64,000 nt of DNA from an uncultured Collinsella sp. (GCA_902491765.1 CABUIY010000002.1:92555-156554); one strand, 5' to 3'; positions 32,574 through 40,495 are shown, numbered from the stretch's first letter. Numbers and translations are program-made. The notes: generated by a model from the letters alone, not told the origin.

Positions 32574-33707
32574 CTAAATGCGGTTCATCTGGGAAGCGAC
32601 CTTGTTGTACCAGTCCTGCCACGTAGGCGGGCAGTACTTCTTGGCGGCCGCCGGGGTGAGCGTGGAGCCATAGTTGGCGCCCAGGTAGGCAACGTGGGCG
32701 GAGACGCCCTCGCTCCAGCTACCAAAGCTACGCCAGCCACCGCCGCGGGCACTCCAGCCCCAGGCGTTATAGGAGCCGGCGCAATAGAGGCCCTTGCTGC
32801 TCTCGATGCAGGCGATGGCGGGGGACCAACGGGGATCGACGCCGGTATTCCAAGCGGCGACGGCAAAGTTATAGCCCTGGCCTGCCATGGGGGAACCGGC
32901 AAGGTAGTTGTCGATGCGGCTCGTCCACTCGTTAATGAACGAGTTGTAATCGGAATTGCCGCTGTTGGAGTTGTTCACCGTGGTGTCGATGGTGGTGTTG
33001 GAGTTGGTGGCCTGACTGTTGGAGTTATTGCCGCTCACGCCGGTACCTGAGAGCTTCTCGGCGGCAGCGGCTTTGTCGGCCTCGAGCTTTGCCAGCTCGG
33101 CAGCATTTTCCTGCTCGGCCTTTGCCTGCGCCTCGCTGCGGAGCTGCTGAGCCTGCGCCAGTGCATCCTCGGCATTTTTCTGCTCGCCCTCGAGTTGAGA
33201 CTTGGCCTGCTCGAGCTCGGTTTTGTTCTGCTCGAGCTCGGTCTGCATCTTGTTAAGCTCTTCGATCTCGCCGACGCTCGAGCTCGTAATCTGGTTGGTG
33301 TATTTGCAGGTGGTGATAAAGTCGCCCAAGCTCTGCGTGTTCACCAGGAAGCTCACGATGGGGCTGGTGCCCTTCTGGTACTTATACAGATCGCGCATTG
33401 CGGAGCTTGCCTTGGCCTGCTGCTCGGGTAACTCGGCCTCAATCTTATCGATGCTCGCCTCATTGGAGTCGATCTGCTTTTGCAGATCCTCGAGCTTGGT
33501 TCGGGCGTCGTTGTAGGCGCTCGTGGCGTCCTCGATTTTTTTCTGGGCGGCGGAAAGCTGATCCTGCGTTGCCTGCGAGGCGGCATAGGCCGCGACGGGG
33601 GAGAGCATCGGCGTGGCCGTCAGCGCGACGGCGAGCGCGGCACTCGTGATGATACGAGCCGGCTTCGACGCGATGAGCGCTGCGGTGCGATGGTTCGAAT
33701 GCTGCAT
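32574..33707 (-). CDS. Secreted coiled-coil protein with lysozyme-like C-terminus
   Basis: Exported protein of 377 residues. A signal peptide (SAALAVALTATPMLSPVAAYA) ends near residue 45. A long coiled coil (about 50-220, similar to the CwlO/PcsB N-terminal type) and an Asn/Ser/Thr linker follow. The C-terminal domain reads FAVAAWNTGVDPRWSPAIACIESSKG (in part, GVDPRWSPAIACIESSKG) and YNAWGWSARGGGWRSFGSW, which fits a transglycosylase/glucosaminidase-like fold with Glu in CIESSKG. It probably cleaves peptidoglycan during growth. The ATG at 33707 has AGAGGGAC upstream. Confidence 0.8.
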   Translation of the reverse strand: MQHSNHRTAALIASKPARIITSAALAVALTATPMLSPVAAYAASQATQDQLSAAQKKIEDATSAYNDARTKLEDLQKQIDSNEASIDKIEAELPEQQAKASSAMRDLYKYQKGTSPIVSFLVNTQSLGDFITTCKYTNQITSSSVGEIEELNKMQTELEQNKTELEQAKSQLEGEQKNAEDALAQAQQLRSEAQAKAEQENAAELAKLEADKAAAAEKLSGTGVSGNNSNSQATNSNTTIDTTVNNSNSGNSDYNSFINEWTSRIDNYLAGSPMAGQGYNFAVAAWNTGVDPRWSPAIACIESSKGLYCAGSYNAWGWSARGGGWRSFGSWSEGVSAHVAYLGANYGSTLTPAAAKKYCPPTWQDWYNKVASQMNRI

Positions 33708-33749
33708 CCAGTCCCTCTGCAATCAATCGTAGGTTATTGGTCGAGGTGT

Positions 33750-33830
33750 ATTCTACTACTGCTTTCGACCTCAACTTGAACCTTAAAGGTTCTAAAGGGT
33801 CAAGTTGAACTTGAGGCTTTGGCCTTGACC
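33750..33830. promoter_or_regulatory. Cluster of TCAAGTT-type palindromes upstream of the lysozyme-like gene
   Basis: Three related motifs lie together: CCTCAACTTGAACC (33769-33782), the palindrome AACCTTAAAGGTT (33779-33791) and the palindrome TCAAGTTGAACTTGA (33800-33814). A minus-strand -10 TAGAAT (33750-33755) is adjacent. The repeats resemble MerR-family operators. No MerR gene is nearby. Confidence 0.4.
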
Positions 33831-33881
33831 TGCAGTTATACCGAATTGTTGAGAAACCATAGAGTTCAACTTTAACGTTAC

Positions 33882-33952
33882 GGAACCCTGTTTGTGAGGG
33901 TTTTTGGCTGCAAAAGCTACCTCAATGTGGGGTTTTGCAACTACAGGGTTCC
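33882..33952. repeat. Nested hairpin at the end of the MOSC gene
   Basis: GGAACCCTGT (33882-33891) pairs perfectly with ACAGGGTTCC (33943-33952). Inside, GCAAAA (33910-33915) pairs with TTTTGC (33933-33938). It overlaps the MOSC stop codon and lacks a T run. Confidence 0.45.
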
Positions 33953-34574
33953 TTCGCGACGAGCCCGTTCCACCTCTTTGAGTGCCTCGGCGGGGGTGAA
34001 GGAACAGGTGCCGTCGCCGAGCCTGATTACCTGGACGTCGTCACCGACATGGACTTCTCCGCCCTGCAGCACGACGCCAAAAATGCCCTCGTGGGGGGAA
34101 GATGCAGTCGCCGGCGAGATAGTAGATGGCACAGCGTGCGTGGCAGACCTTGCCGATCTGGCTGATTTCGACGAGTACTTCGCTGCCGAGCTTGAGCTGC
34201 GTGCCCAAGGGGAGCGAGAGCAGGTTGATGCCCTGGGTTGTGAAGTTCTCGCCAAAGTCGCCCTCGTGCACATCGAGCCCGCGCGCCCGCGCCGTCTGGA
34301 TAGACTCTGCAGCTAAAAAGGAAACCTGGCGGTGCCAATGCCCGGCGTGCGCGTCGGAGGCGAGGCCAAACTGCTCGATGACGGTGTCGTGCCCGTCGGC
34401 GACGGGTGACTTACGCGTGCCTTTGTGCTCCGACGTGTTGATCGAGACGATGCGGGCAGACCCGTTGTAAGCATCGTTTGCGGTGCGTGAGGGAGCAGCC
34501 GACTGGGCACGATCCGCAAGTTCGCGCTTTGCGGCGTCAATGATGGGGTTGTTGATCGGATGAGCCTGGGGCAC
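33941..34574 (-). pseudogene. MOSC-domain protein with a one-base frameshift
   Basis: A MOSC-domain protein (sulfur-carrier domain of the molybdenum-cofactor sulfurase superfamily) of about 210 residues is split across two frames. The upstream frame (GTG 34574) has GHWHRQVSFLAAESI, GDFGENFTTQGINLLSLPLG and the conserved Cys in GKVCHARCAIYYLAGDCIF. It then shifts at a run of six C on the minus strand (34093-34098). The second frame resumes with HEGIFGVVLQGGEVHVGDDVQV and ends at 33941. Five C would restore CIFPHEGIFG. This is a sequencing error, slippage or a real lesion. CGAAAGG precedes the GTG start. Confidence 0.75.
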
Positions 34575-34794
34575 GGTGCACCTTTCGACGGGGCGGGCAA
34601 CATGTTGAATCCTACAACAACGGTGGGTTCATTGCCCGTTGTCGTACGCCGGTGATAGCCGCTTTCGTGCTGGATAATTACGCCGATTGCCATAGATACG
34701 GTGGAGCTTTGGGTGCCGGCGGCTCGGCACGCTAGAATAAATCAGTTGCACAAAGACCGCCCGTCGTGTGGGCAGTTCTAGATAGGAAGTTTCC

Positions 34795-36051
34795 ATGGCA
34801 TTGCAGTTTACAGAGCGCGAGTTTATCCCCGTGCTGCTCGGCGGCGACATCAACGCGTATTCGGTGGCGCGCGCTTTCTACGAGGAGTATCAGGTTAAGA
34901 GCCTGGTCTTTGGCAAGTATCAGACCGGTCCTGCGTATCGCAGTCAGATTATCGACTACACGCCTAACGTGGATATCGACACCATGCCGGTCATGATTGA
35001 GACCGTTAACGGCGTCGCACAGGCCAATCCTGATAAGAAGATTATTCTCATGGGCTGCGGCGACAACTACGTCGCGCTTGCCGCACAGGCTCAGGACGCC
35101 GGTCAGCTTGCCTCGAACGTCATCGCACCCTACGCCCCCTACAGCATGCTCGAGCAGTGCCAGAAGAAGGAAATCTTCTACGAGCTGTGCGAGAAGCACA
35201 GTGTGCCCTATCCGCACACGTTCACCTTCACCATGGCGATGCTCAACGCACGGGGCGAGGCTCCCGCCGAGGTGCTCGACCAGATTGACTTCCCCTACCC
35301 GATGATCCTGAAGCCCTCCGACGGCATCATGTGGTGGGAGCACGAGTTCGAGGGTCAGAAGAAGGCCTACGAGATTGCCGACCGCGCCGAGCTGGAGCAG
35401 GTCATTCGCGATGTGTACGCCAGTGGCTACACCGATGACCTCATCTTGCAGGACCGCGTGCCCGGCAACGACGAGTACATGCGCGTGCTTACCAGTTATT
35501 CCGACCGCAACGGCAAGGTTCGTATGATGTGCCTGGGCCATGTGCTGCTCGAGGAACATCAGCCCCATGGCGTCGGTAATCACGCCTGCATCATCACCGA
35601 GCCCAATGATGAGCTTATGGGTGGCGTGCGCAAGCTGCTCGAGGACCTTAAGTTTACGGGCTTCTCCAACTTCGACGTCAAGTACGACGAGCGCGATGGC
35701 TCGTTTAAGTTCTTCGACTTCAACACCCGTCAGGGCCGCAGTAATTACTATGTCACCAATAGTGGCTTTAACGTTGCTAAATACGTGGTGGATGAGTACG
35801 TCTATAACCGCCCGTTTGAGCCGGAGTTTGTGACGGCGCAGGACGAGGCGCTGTGGATGGTCGTTCCCATGGGCGTCGTCGACAAATACGTCAAGGATCC
35901 CGAGCTGCGTGCCAAGGTGCATCGTCTTGCCAAGGAGGGCAAGGGCGCTGATCCCTCGTTTATGAAGGGAGACTTTGTCTTTAACCGCTGGTTGCGCATG
36001 TGGCACACCAAGCTGCGTCACTTTAAGCTGTTCAAGACGTATTACAAGTAG
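34795..36051 (+). CDS. ATP-grasp ligase, probable D-aspartate ligase
   Basis: ATP-grasp enzyme of 418 residues. ATP-binding landmarks are DFPYPMILKPSDG, LILQDRVPGNDEYM and FKFFDFNTRQGRSNYY. The next gene is an aspartate/glutamate racemase, the same neighbourhood as the Enterococcus faecium D-aspartate ligase that adds D-Asp to the peptidoglycan stem peptide for A4-type cross-bridges. That is the favoured role. Another amino-acid or peptide ligase is possible. AGGAAG precedes the ATG. A weak promoter (TTGGGT 34709, TAGAAT 34733-34738) is upstream. Confidence 0.75.
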   Translation: MALQFTEREFIPVLLGGDINAYSVARAFYEEYQVKSLVFGKYQTGPAYRSQIIDYTPNVDIDTMPVMIETVNGVAQANPDKKIILMGCGDNYVALAAQAQDAGQLASNVIAPYAPYSMLEQCQKKEIFYELCEKHSVPYPHTFTFTMAMLNARGEAPAEVLDQIDFPYPMILKPSDGIMWWEHEFEGQKKAYEIADRAELEQVIRDVYASGYTDDLILQDRVPGNDEYMRVLTSYSDRNGKVRMMCLGHVLLEEHQPHGVGNHACIITEPNDELMGGVRKLLEDLKFTGFSNFDVKYDERDGSFKFFDFNTRQGRSNYYVTNSGFNVAKYVVDEYVYNRPFEPEFVTAQDEALWMVVPMGVVDKYVKDPELRAKVHRLAKEGKGADPSFMKGDFVFNRWLRMWHTKLRHFKLFKTYYK

Positions 36052-36060
36052 ACGAGTGTG

Positions 36061-36090
36061 GCGCCCGTCCGGTATGTATCGGGCGGGCGC
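36061..36090 (+). terminator. GC-rich hairpin between ligase and racemase
   Basis: GCGCCCGTCC pairs with GGGCGGGCGC over ten bases with one T-G pair. No T run. TATGAT follows at 36094, a possible -10 for the racemase gene. Confidence 0.45.
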
Positions 36091-36135
36091 GGGTATGATA
36101 CGCGCAATTGCGTGGGCGTCACCAAGGAGGCGGCG

Positions 36136-36882
36136 ATGGAAAAGCTGGGAGTTATCGGCGGCATGGGCGCCGAGGCCACGTCGTATTACTACGACCAGGT
36201 GGTACGTCATACGGCGGCTACGTGCGACCAGGAGCATATCGACATGGTGGTGCTTTCCAAGTCGACCATGCCCGACCGCACGCTGGCCATCAAGACCGGT
36301 GAGCATGCCGAGCTGCTGGCGACCATGAAGGAGTGCGCCCAGGCACTCGAGTCGCTGGGCTGCGCGCACATAGCGATTCCCTGCAACACGTCACACTACT
36401 TCTACGACCAGATCCAGTCGTTTACGAAGGTGCCGATTATCCACATGCCGCGCGAGTCGGTGCGCTATGCTCTGGCCGGCGCGGTGATGGGGGAGTGCGA
36501 GTTCGACCCCAACCTGAGTATGCCGGCCGAGCCGGTGCACAAGATCGGCATTATGGGCACCGACGGCACCGTGGGCGCAGGCGTCTATGGGCGTGAATGT
36601 GAGACCGCGGGCGTTGAGGTCGTCTATCCCAGCGAAAAGCGTCAGGCTGACGTGATGTCGCTCATCTACGACGATGTGAAGGCCGGGCGTGAGCCCGATA
36701 TGGATAAGTTCGACCGCGTGATGTGGGAGTTCGCCCGTAGCGGCTGCGACCGCGTCATTCTGGCCTGTACCGAGCTCTCGGTGCTGCAGAAGTACCGAGA
36801 GATGCCCGAGATCACCCTCGACGCCATGGATGTCCTGGTGCGCGAATCCATCATCCGCAGCGGCGCCCCCTACCGCTTATAA
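36136..36882 (+). CDS. Aspartate racemase family protein
   Basis: Cofactor-independent Asp/Glu racemase of 248 residues. Two catalytic cysteines are visible: IAIPCNTSHYF (near residue 83) and VILACTELSVL (near 218). The N-terminus LGVIGGMGAEATSYYYDQV is classic for aspartate racemases. It probably supplies D-aspartate to the preceding ligase for cell-wall cross-linking. AAGGAGG precedes the ATG at 36136. Confidence 0.88.
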   Translation: MEKLGVIGGMGAEATSYYYDQVVRHTAATCDQEHIDMVVLSKSTMPDRTLAIKTGEHAELLATMKECAQALESLGCAHIAIPCNTSHYFYDQIQSFTKVPIIHMPRESVRYALAGAVMGECEFDPNLSMPAEPVHKIGIMGTDGTVGAGVYGRECETAGVEVVYPSEKRQADVMSLIYDDVKAGREPDMDKFDRVMWEFARSGCDRVILACTELSVLQKYREMPEITLDAMDVLVRESIIRSGAPYRL

Positions 36883-36888
36883 CCCTCG

Positions 36889-36923
36889 ACCTGCCAAAAA
36901 GGGACAGGTTTGTTTTGGTAGGT
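36889..36923. repeat. Short palindromic repeat (ACCTGCCAAAA arms)
   Basis: ACCTGCCAAAA (36889-36899) pairs with TTTTGGTAGGT (36913-36923). The loop AGGGACAGGTTTG is the complement of the CCTGTCCC loop in the 19499 repeat, so these belong to one loose family. Confidence 0.5.
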
Positions 36924-36941
36924 TTTATCTGGGAAAACAGT

Positions 36942-36979
36942 AAAGGCCTCGGCTCGTTTGGTGCGAGCCGAGGCCTTTT
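36942..36979. terminator. Bidirectional terminator between racemase and ecfT
   Basis: AAAGGCCTCGGCTCG pairs perfectly with CGAGCCGAGGCCTTT, followed by T. Confidence 0.85.
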
Positions 36980-37007
36980 GCGTTGGGCGGTTGCTGTCGG
37001 TGGTGAA

Positions 37008-37754
37008 CTAGAACAGGAAGCCGATGGCGATGAGGGCAATGCTGATAATAAGTATGGCAATGTCCAGGCCCTTGATGGGATAGCGCTTGTACGAGCTCGC
37101 GCGCGTGCGCAGGTAGAAGCCGCGCTGCTCGGCTGCCAAGGCCGTGGCATCGGTCTTGCCCACGCTCGAGATCAGCAGCGGCACGCACAGCGGCAGCATG
37201 AGCTTGAGCTTCTTGATGGGGTTCTTGGTGTCATACTCGACGCCGCGCGCGGTCTGCGCCTCCATGATGGCGTTCATCTCTTGGCCAAACACCGGCACAA
37301 AGCGCAGTGCCGTGGTAAAGGTGAAGGCATAACGATATGGCACGTGCAACACCTCGACGCAGGCGTTGGCAAGGTCGTTGAGCTTGGTCACCATGAGCAT
37401 CAGGATGAGCGGAAGCGCTACACCCAGCAGACGCAGACAGGCCTTGGAGCCGGTGATGAGACCTGTGTCGGTAACGAAGCCCCACACCACGTTGCCATCG
37501 CGCATAAAGGCCAGCTGCAGCACCAACATGATGAGCGCGAGCGGAATCAGCAGCTTGAGCAGTGCGAGCAGACGGTTGGCGACGCCGGCGTAGGCTCCCA
37601 GTGCAAGGGTGAGCGCCAAAAAGCCCAGCAGCGCCACATAGGTGTCGGACAGGAAGATGCCGACGATGATGGCGGCGGCAAGGCCCAGTTTGACGACGGG
37701 GTTCAGGCGATGCAGCAGCGTGTCGCCCGGCATGTAGTCGATGACGTTAACCAC
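37008..37754 (-). CDS. ecfT: ECF transporter transmembrane subunit
   Basis: EcfT/CbiQ-family integral membrane scaffold of 248 residues with about five hydrophobic helices. The two coupling motifs are visible: EAQTARGVEYD (ARG) and EQRGFYLRTRAS (second Ala-Arg-Gly-type box). It links the ATPase to an S-component. It overlaps the stop of the ATPase gene by eight bases and is the last gene of the S-component, ATPase, EcfT series. Confidence 0.9.
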   Translation of the reverse strand: MVNVIDYMPGDTLLHRLNPVVKLGLAAAIIVGIFLSDTYVALLGFLALTLALGAYAGVANRLLALLKLLIPLALIMLVLQLAFMRDGNVVWGFVTDTGLITGSKACLRLLGVALPLILMLMVTKLNDLANACVEVLHVPYRYAFTFTTALRFVPVFGQEMNAIMEAQTARGVEYDTKNPIKKLKLMLPLCVPLLISSVGKTDATALAAEQRGFYLRTRASSYKRYPIKGLDIAILIISIALIAIGFLF

Positions 37755-39498
37755 GGCGGACCATCTCCTCGGTAATGCGAACGATATCGGTGACCTCGCT
37801 CACCTGTGCAAAGGCGGGAGAGACGGAGGATGTCAGGCGACGAGAAAGCTCTATGACCTGGGGTGGCTCAACGTAGGCTCGCTGCATGAGTTCGATGTTC
37901 GAGAACAGCTCGTGCGTGCGGCCGCGCTCGAGGATGCGGCCGTCGGCCATGACTACGATGCGCTCGGCAAAGTCGGAGACGACTTCCATGTCGTGGCAGA
38001 CCATAATTACAGCGCAGCCGCGCTCGGCCATGGTGCGCACCGTTTCCATCACGGTCATGCACTCGCGGTAGTCCAGGCCACTCGTGGGCTCGTCGAGCAC
38101 CACGATTTTGGGCTCAACGACCACGACGGAGGCGAGTGCCACCATCTGGCGCTGACCGCGCGAGAGCGAGAAGGGCGCCTCGTCGGCCGGCAGGCCAAAG
38201 CGGTCGATGACGAGCTGGGCGCGACGCAGCGCCTCGGCACGGTCGATGCCGGCAAGCTCCAGGCCAAAGGCGACCTCGTCGAGCACGGTGTCCTTGCAGA
38301 TCTGGCGGTCGGGGTTTTGGAAGAGGGTTGCGACTTCGCGGGCGATGCGGCTCGTGGGAACGGATGCGGTATCCAGTCCCGTGACGCGCACGCTGCCCGA
38401 GGCGGGCTTAAGCAGGCCTGTGAGCAGCTTGGTGAGCGTGGTCTTGCCGGCGCCGTTTTGGCCGACGATGCCCACGAGCTCGCCGGGATAGAGGGTCAGG
38501 TTGAGGTCGTGGACGGCGGCGCCGCCATTGGGATAGGCAAACTCAACGTGTTTGAAGGTGAGCACGGGCTCGGCGTCCTTGGCGTGCGGGCGCAACGACG
38601 GTGCGTGCGGTGAGCCGGCGGGTGCCTGAGTGTCGCTGCTTGCGTGTGCGGGGTCGACGATGCCTGTAATCAGGCGTTCGGCCTCATCAACATCCAAACA
38701 GGGAGTGCCGCTGGCCAGGCCATCGGCCTCGAGGCTGTTGAAAATGCGCGTGACGCGCGGGCAATCGACGCCGATGGCGCGGAGCTCATCGGTGTACGCG
38801 AAGACCTCGTGCGGCTTGCCCTGTAGCGCGATTTCGCCATGATTGAGCACGAGCACGCGGTTGCAATACTCCGAAAGCAGGGCGACTTTTTGCTCAACGA
38901 CGACGATGGTGATGCCGAGTGCGCGGTTGGCCTCGCGTAGGGTCTCGAAGACCAGCGTGGAGCTGGCGGGGTCGAGCGCAGCGGTGGGTTCGTCGAGCAC
39001 GAGCACACACGGACGCATGGCGAGGATGGCGGCGATGGCAACCTTTTGCTTTTGGCCGCCCGAAAGTGTGGCAATCTCGCGGTCGCGCAGGTCGCTGATG
39101 CCGACGGTCTTAAGCGTCTCGCTCACACGTTGCTCGATCTGGTCGTGGGGAACGCCAAAGTTCTCCAGGCCAAAAAGCATCTCGTCCTCGACGACCGAGG
39201 CGACCATTTGCGTGTCGATGTCCTGCAACACGCTGCCTACGATCTGCGACACATCGGTGAGCGAAACTTCACAGGTGTCGTGGCCGTCAACTAACACGGA
39301 GCCATAAAAGGCGCCGGTGTAGTGGTGAGGTACGGCGCCCGACAGACAGGCGGCAAGTGTGGACTTACCGGCGCCCGAGGGCCCGATGATGCCGATGAAA
39401 TCTCCCTTGTTCACGCTGAGCGAAACGTGGCTGAGCGCCTGCTCGGCTTGCGTGCCATAGGAGAACGAGACATCGTCGACGTTGATGATCGTTTCCAT
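37747..39498 (-). CDS. ECF transporter ATPase, two fused ABC domains
   Basis: Single 583-residue polypeptide with two ABC nucleotide-binding domains, replacing separate EcfA1 and EcfA2. Domain 1 has GPSGAGKST (near residue 40), LSGGQKQKVAIA and VLVLDEPTAALD. Domain 2 has GQNGAGKTT (near 345), LSRGQRQMVALA (signature with SRGQ) and IVVLDEPTSGLD. It powers uptake with EcfT and the S-component encoded upstream. The ATG at 39498 follows AAAGGTATCC. Confidence 0.9.
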   Translation of the reverse strand: METIINVDDVSFSYGTQAEQALSHVSLSVNKGDFIGIIGPSGAGKSTLAACLSGAVPHHYTGAFYGSVLVDGHDTCEVSLTDVSQIVGSVLQDIDTQMVASVVEDEMLFGLENFGVPHDQIEQRVSETLKTVGISDLRDREIATLSGGQKQKVAIAAILAMRPCVLVLDEPTAALDPASSTLVFETLREANRALGITIVVVEQKVALLSEYCNRVLVLNHGEIALQGKPHEVFAYTDELRAIGVDCPRVTRIFNSLEADGLASGTPCLDVDEAERLITGIVDPAHASSDTQAPAGSPHAPSLRPHAKDAEPVLTFKHVEFAYPNGGAAVHDLNLTLYPGELVGIVGQNGAGKTTLTKLLTGLLKPASGSVRVTGLDTASVPTSRIAREVATLFQNPDRQICKDTVLDEVAFGLELAGIDRAEALRRAQLVIDRFGLPADEAPFSLSRGQRQMVALASVVVVEPKIVVLDEPTSGLDYRECMTVMETVRTMAERGCAVIMVCHDMEVVSDFAERIVVMADGRILERGRTHELFSNIELMQRAYVEPPQVIELSRRLTSSVSPAFAQVSEVTDIVRITEEMVRRG

Positions 39499-39518
39499 GG
39501 ATACCTTTCATAGTCATC

Positions 39519-39558
39519 GGGGACGTTCTTAAATGACTGGTCGTTTAAGAACGTCCCC
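39519..39558. repeat. Perfect 15-bp palindrome
   Basis: GGGGACGTTCTTAAA (39519-39533) and TTTAAGAACGTCCCC (39544-39558) are perfect complements around a ten-base loop. It lies 20 bases upstream of the ATPase start codon, inside the ECF gene series. Confidence 0.65.
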
Positions 39559-39603
39559 AAAAGCTAGCTGTTTGGGACAGTCTTTGGTGGTGAAGCACGG
39601 AGA

Positions 39604-39704
39604 CGGCTTTACGAGGGGCCCTAGGTTGGCGCGAAAGAGGAGCGAAGCGTACTTGGGTACGCGAGCGACGAATGAACGCCAAGATGGGGTGGCTCGTAAA
39701 GCCG
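39604..39704 (+). ncRNA. Structured palindromic element, family A copy 2
   Basis: The outer stem CGGCTTTACGAG pairs with CTCGTAAAGCCG. A CCC/GGG pairing and GG/GA loop come next, then TTGGCG/CGCCAA. The core strands are GAAAGAGGAG (39633-39642) and GACGAATGAAC (39667-39677) around a hairpin with GCGTAC/GTACGC. Core strands match copy 1 (20715-20812) although stems are unrelated. It sits just beyond the S-component stop codon. Confidence 0.6.
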
Positions 39705-39710
39705 AGCAGG

Positions 39711-40283
39711 TTAGTTGAGCTTAAGGGCCTTCTGGATGGGCATGTAGAGAGCGCCGACCAGGATGGCGTTAAAGACGGCGGTCATGGCGACGACGGGCAG
39801 CATGGCAGCGGCGAGCTCGCCCACCACGCCGAGCATGGCCATCTTGATGACCATGAAGATGACGCCCGAGACAAAGGTGGTCACGAAGGTTGCGACGATG
39901 GCGACGGCGGGTTTGACCTGGCCGTCCTTGGCGGCAGCGTTGACAATGACGGCCATGAGCATGGCGGCGATGCCCTCGGCGGCAAAATCGACGAACGGCG
40001 AGGTGGTGGTGATCTGGATCACGGCGGCCGAGATCAGGCCGATAACGAGCGCCTGGCCAATGTTGGGACGAACGACCAGGATAGTGAGGCAGAAGGCCGA
40101 GATAATGAACTCGGGGCTGATCATGCCGCCCGAGATGCCGGAGATGGCCTTGCCGACGGTGAAGTTGAGGATGAAGCCGGCGGCAAGCAGGATGGCGAGC
40201 AAGACGAGGGCGCGGACGTCGAGTTTGCCGCGGTCGGTAGTCTGGACGGTGCGGGGCTGGGTGGCGGTGGTGCTCTGAGACAT
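39711..40283 (-). CDS. ECF S-component, probable tryptophan transporter
   Basis: Membrane protein of 190 residues with about five to six hydrophobic helices (LVLLAILLAAGFILNFTVG; NIGQALVIGLISAAVIQITT). It is the substrate-binding unit of the ECF transporter encoded next. It resembles TrpP-like proteins, and the leader carries a small peptide with three consecutive Trp codons and a terminator, so tryptophan (or a close relative) is the likely substrate. The start at 40283 has GAAAGGA upstream. A longer frame to 40313 is not supported. Confidence 0.82.
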   Translation of the reverse strand: MSQSTTATQPRTVQTTDRGKLDVRALVLLAILLAAGFILNFTVGKAISGISGGMISPEFIISAFCLTILVVRPNIGQALVIGLISAAVIQITTTSPFVDFAAEGIAAMLMAVIVNAAAKDGQVKPAVAIVATFVTTFVSGVIFMVIKMAMLGVVGELAAAMLPVVAMTAVFNAILVGALYMPIQKALKLN

Positions 40284-40325
40284 GGTGAAAATCCTTTCGG
40301 AAGGGGAGTACAAGGGAAAAGCGGA

Positions 40326-40458
40326 GGCGCGTGATGCGAATGCGATTGGGCTCGAGATAGAAAAAGGCCCCCGGTCGAAACCGGAGGCCTTCTAATCACC
40401 TAGAGCGCAAAACAGGCGTGAGGGACTCACTGTCGACCGATCGTATTCGCATCACGCC
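40326..40458 (-). promoter_or_regulatory. Long-range inverted repeat enclosing the trp attenuator
   Basis: In the minus-strand transcript the leader-peptide segment GGCGTGATGCGAATACGAT (from 40458-40440) is complementary, with one mismatch and one bulge, to ATCGCATTCGCATCACGCGCC, split here as ATCGCATTCGC and ATCACGCGCC (40346-40326). The latter is downstream of the terminator. The pairing would enclose the terminator hairpin. Confidence 0.6.
40361..40391 (-). terminator. Attenuator terminator
   Basis: In the transcript GAAGGCCTCCGGT pairs with ACCGGGGGCCTTT, followed by five T. It stands between the Trp leader peptide and the S-component gene. Confidence 0.8.
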
Positions 40459-40495
40459 ACCACCAGTTGTTGAGAGACTTCATCGTGTTCTTCAT
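40427..40495 (-). CDS. Trp leader peptide (22 residues)
   Basis: A short gene with ribosome-binding site GAAAGGAG. The peptide starts MKNTMKSLNN, has three consecutive tryptophans, and ends RDANTIGRQ. It is followed by a terminator and the ECF S-component gene. This is the standard layout of ribosome-mediated tryptophan attenuation: when charged tRNA-Trp is scarce the ribosome stalls at the Trp codons and the terminator does not form. Confidence 0.85.
   Translation of the reverse strand: MKNTMKSLNNWWWRDANTIGRQ

Noticed and set aside
33800..33814. True SoxR box
   Set aside because: The half sites fit, but the spacing is one base longer than the SoxR site and no SoxR gene is present.
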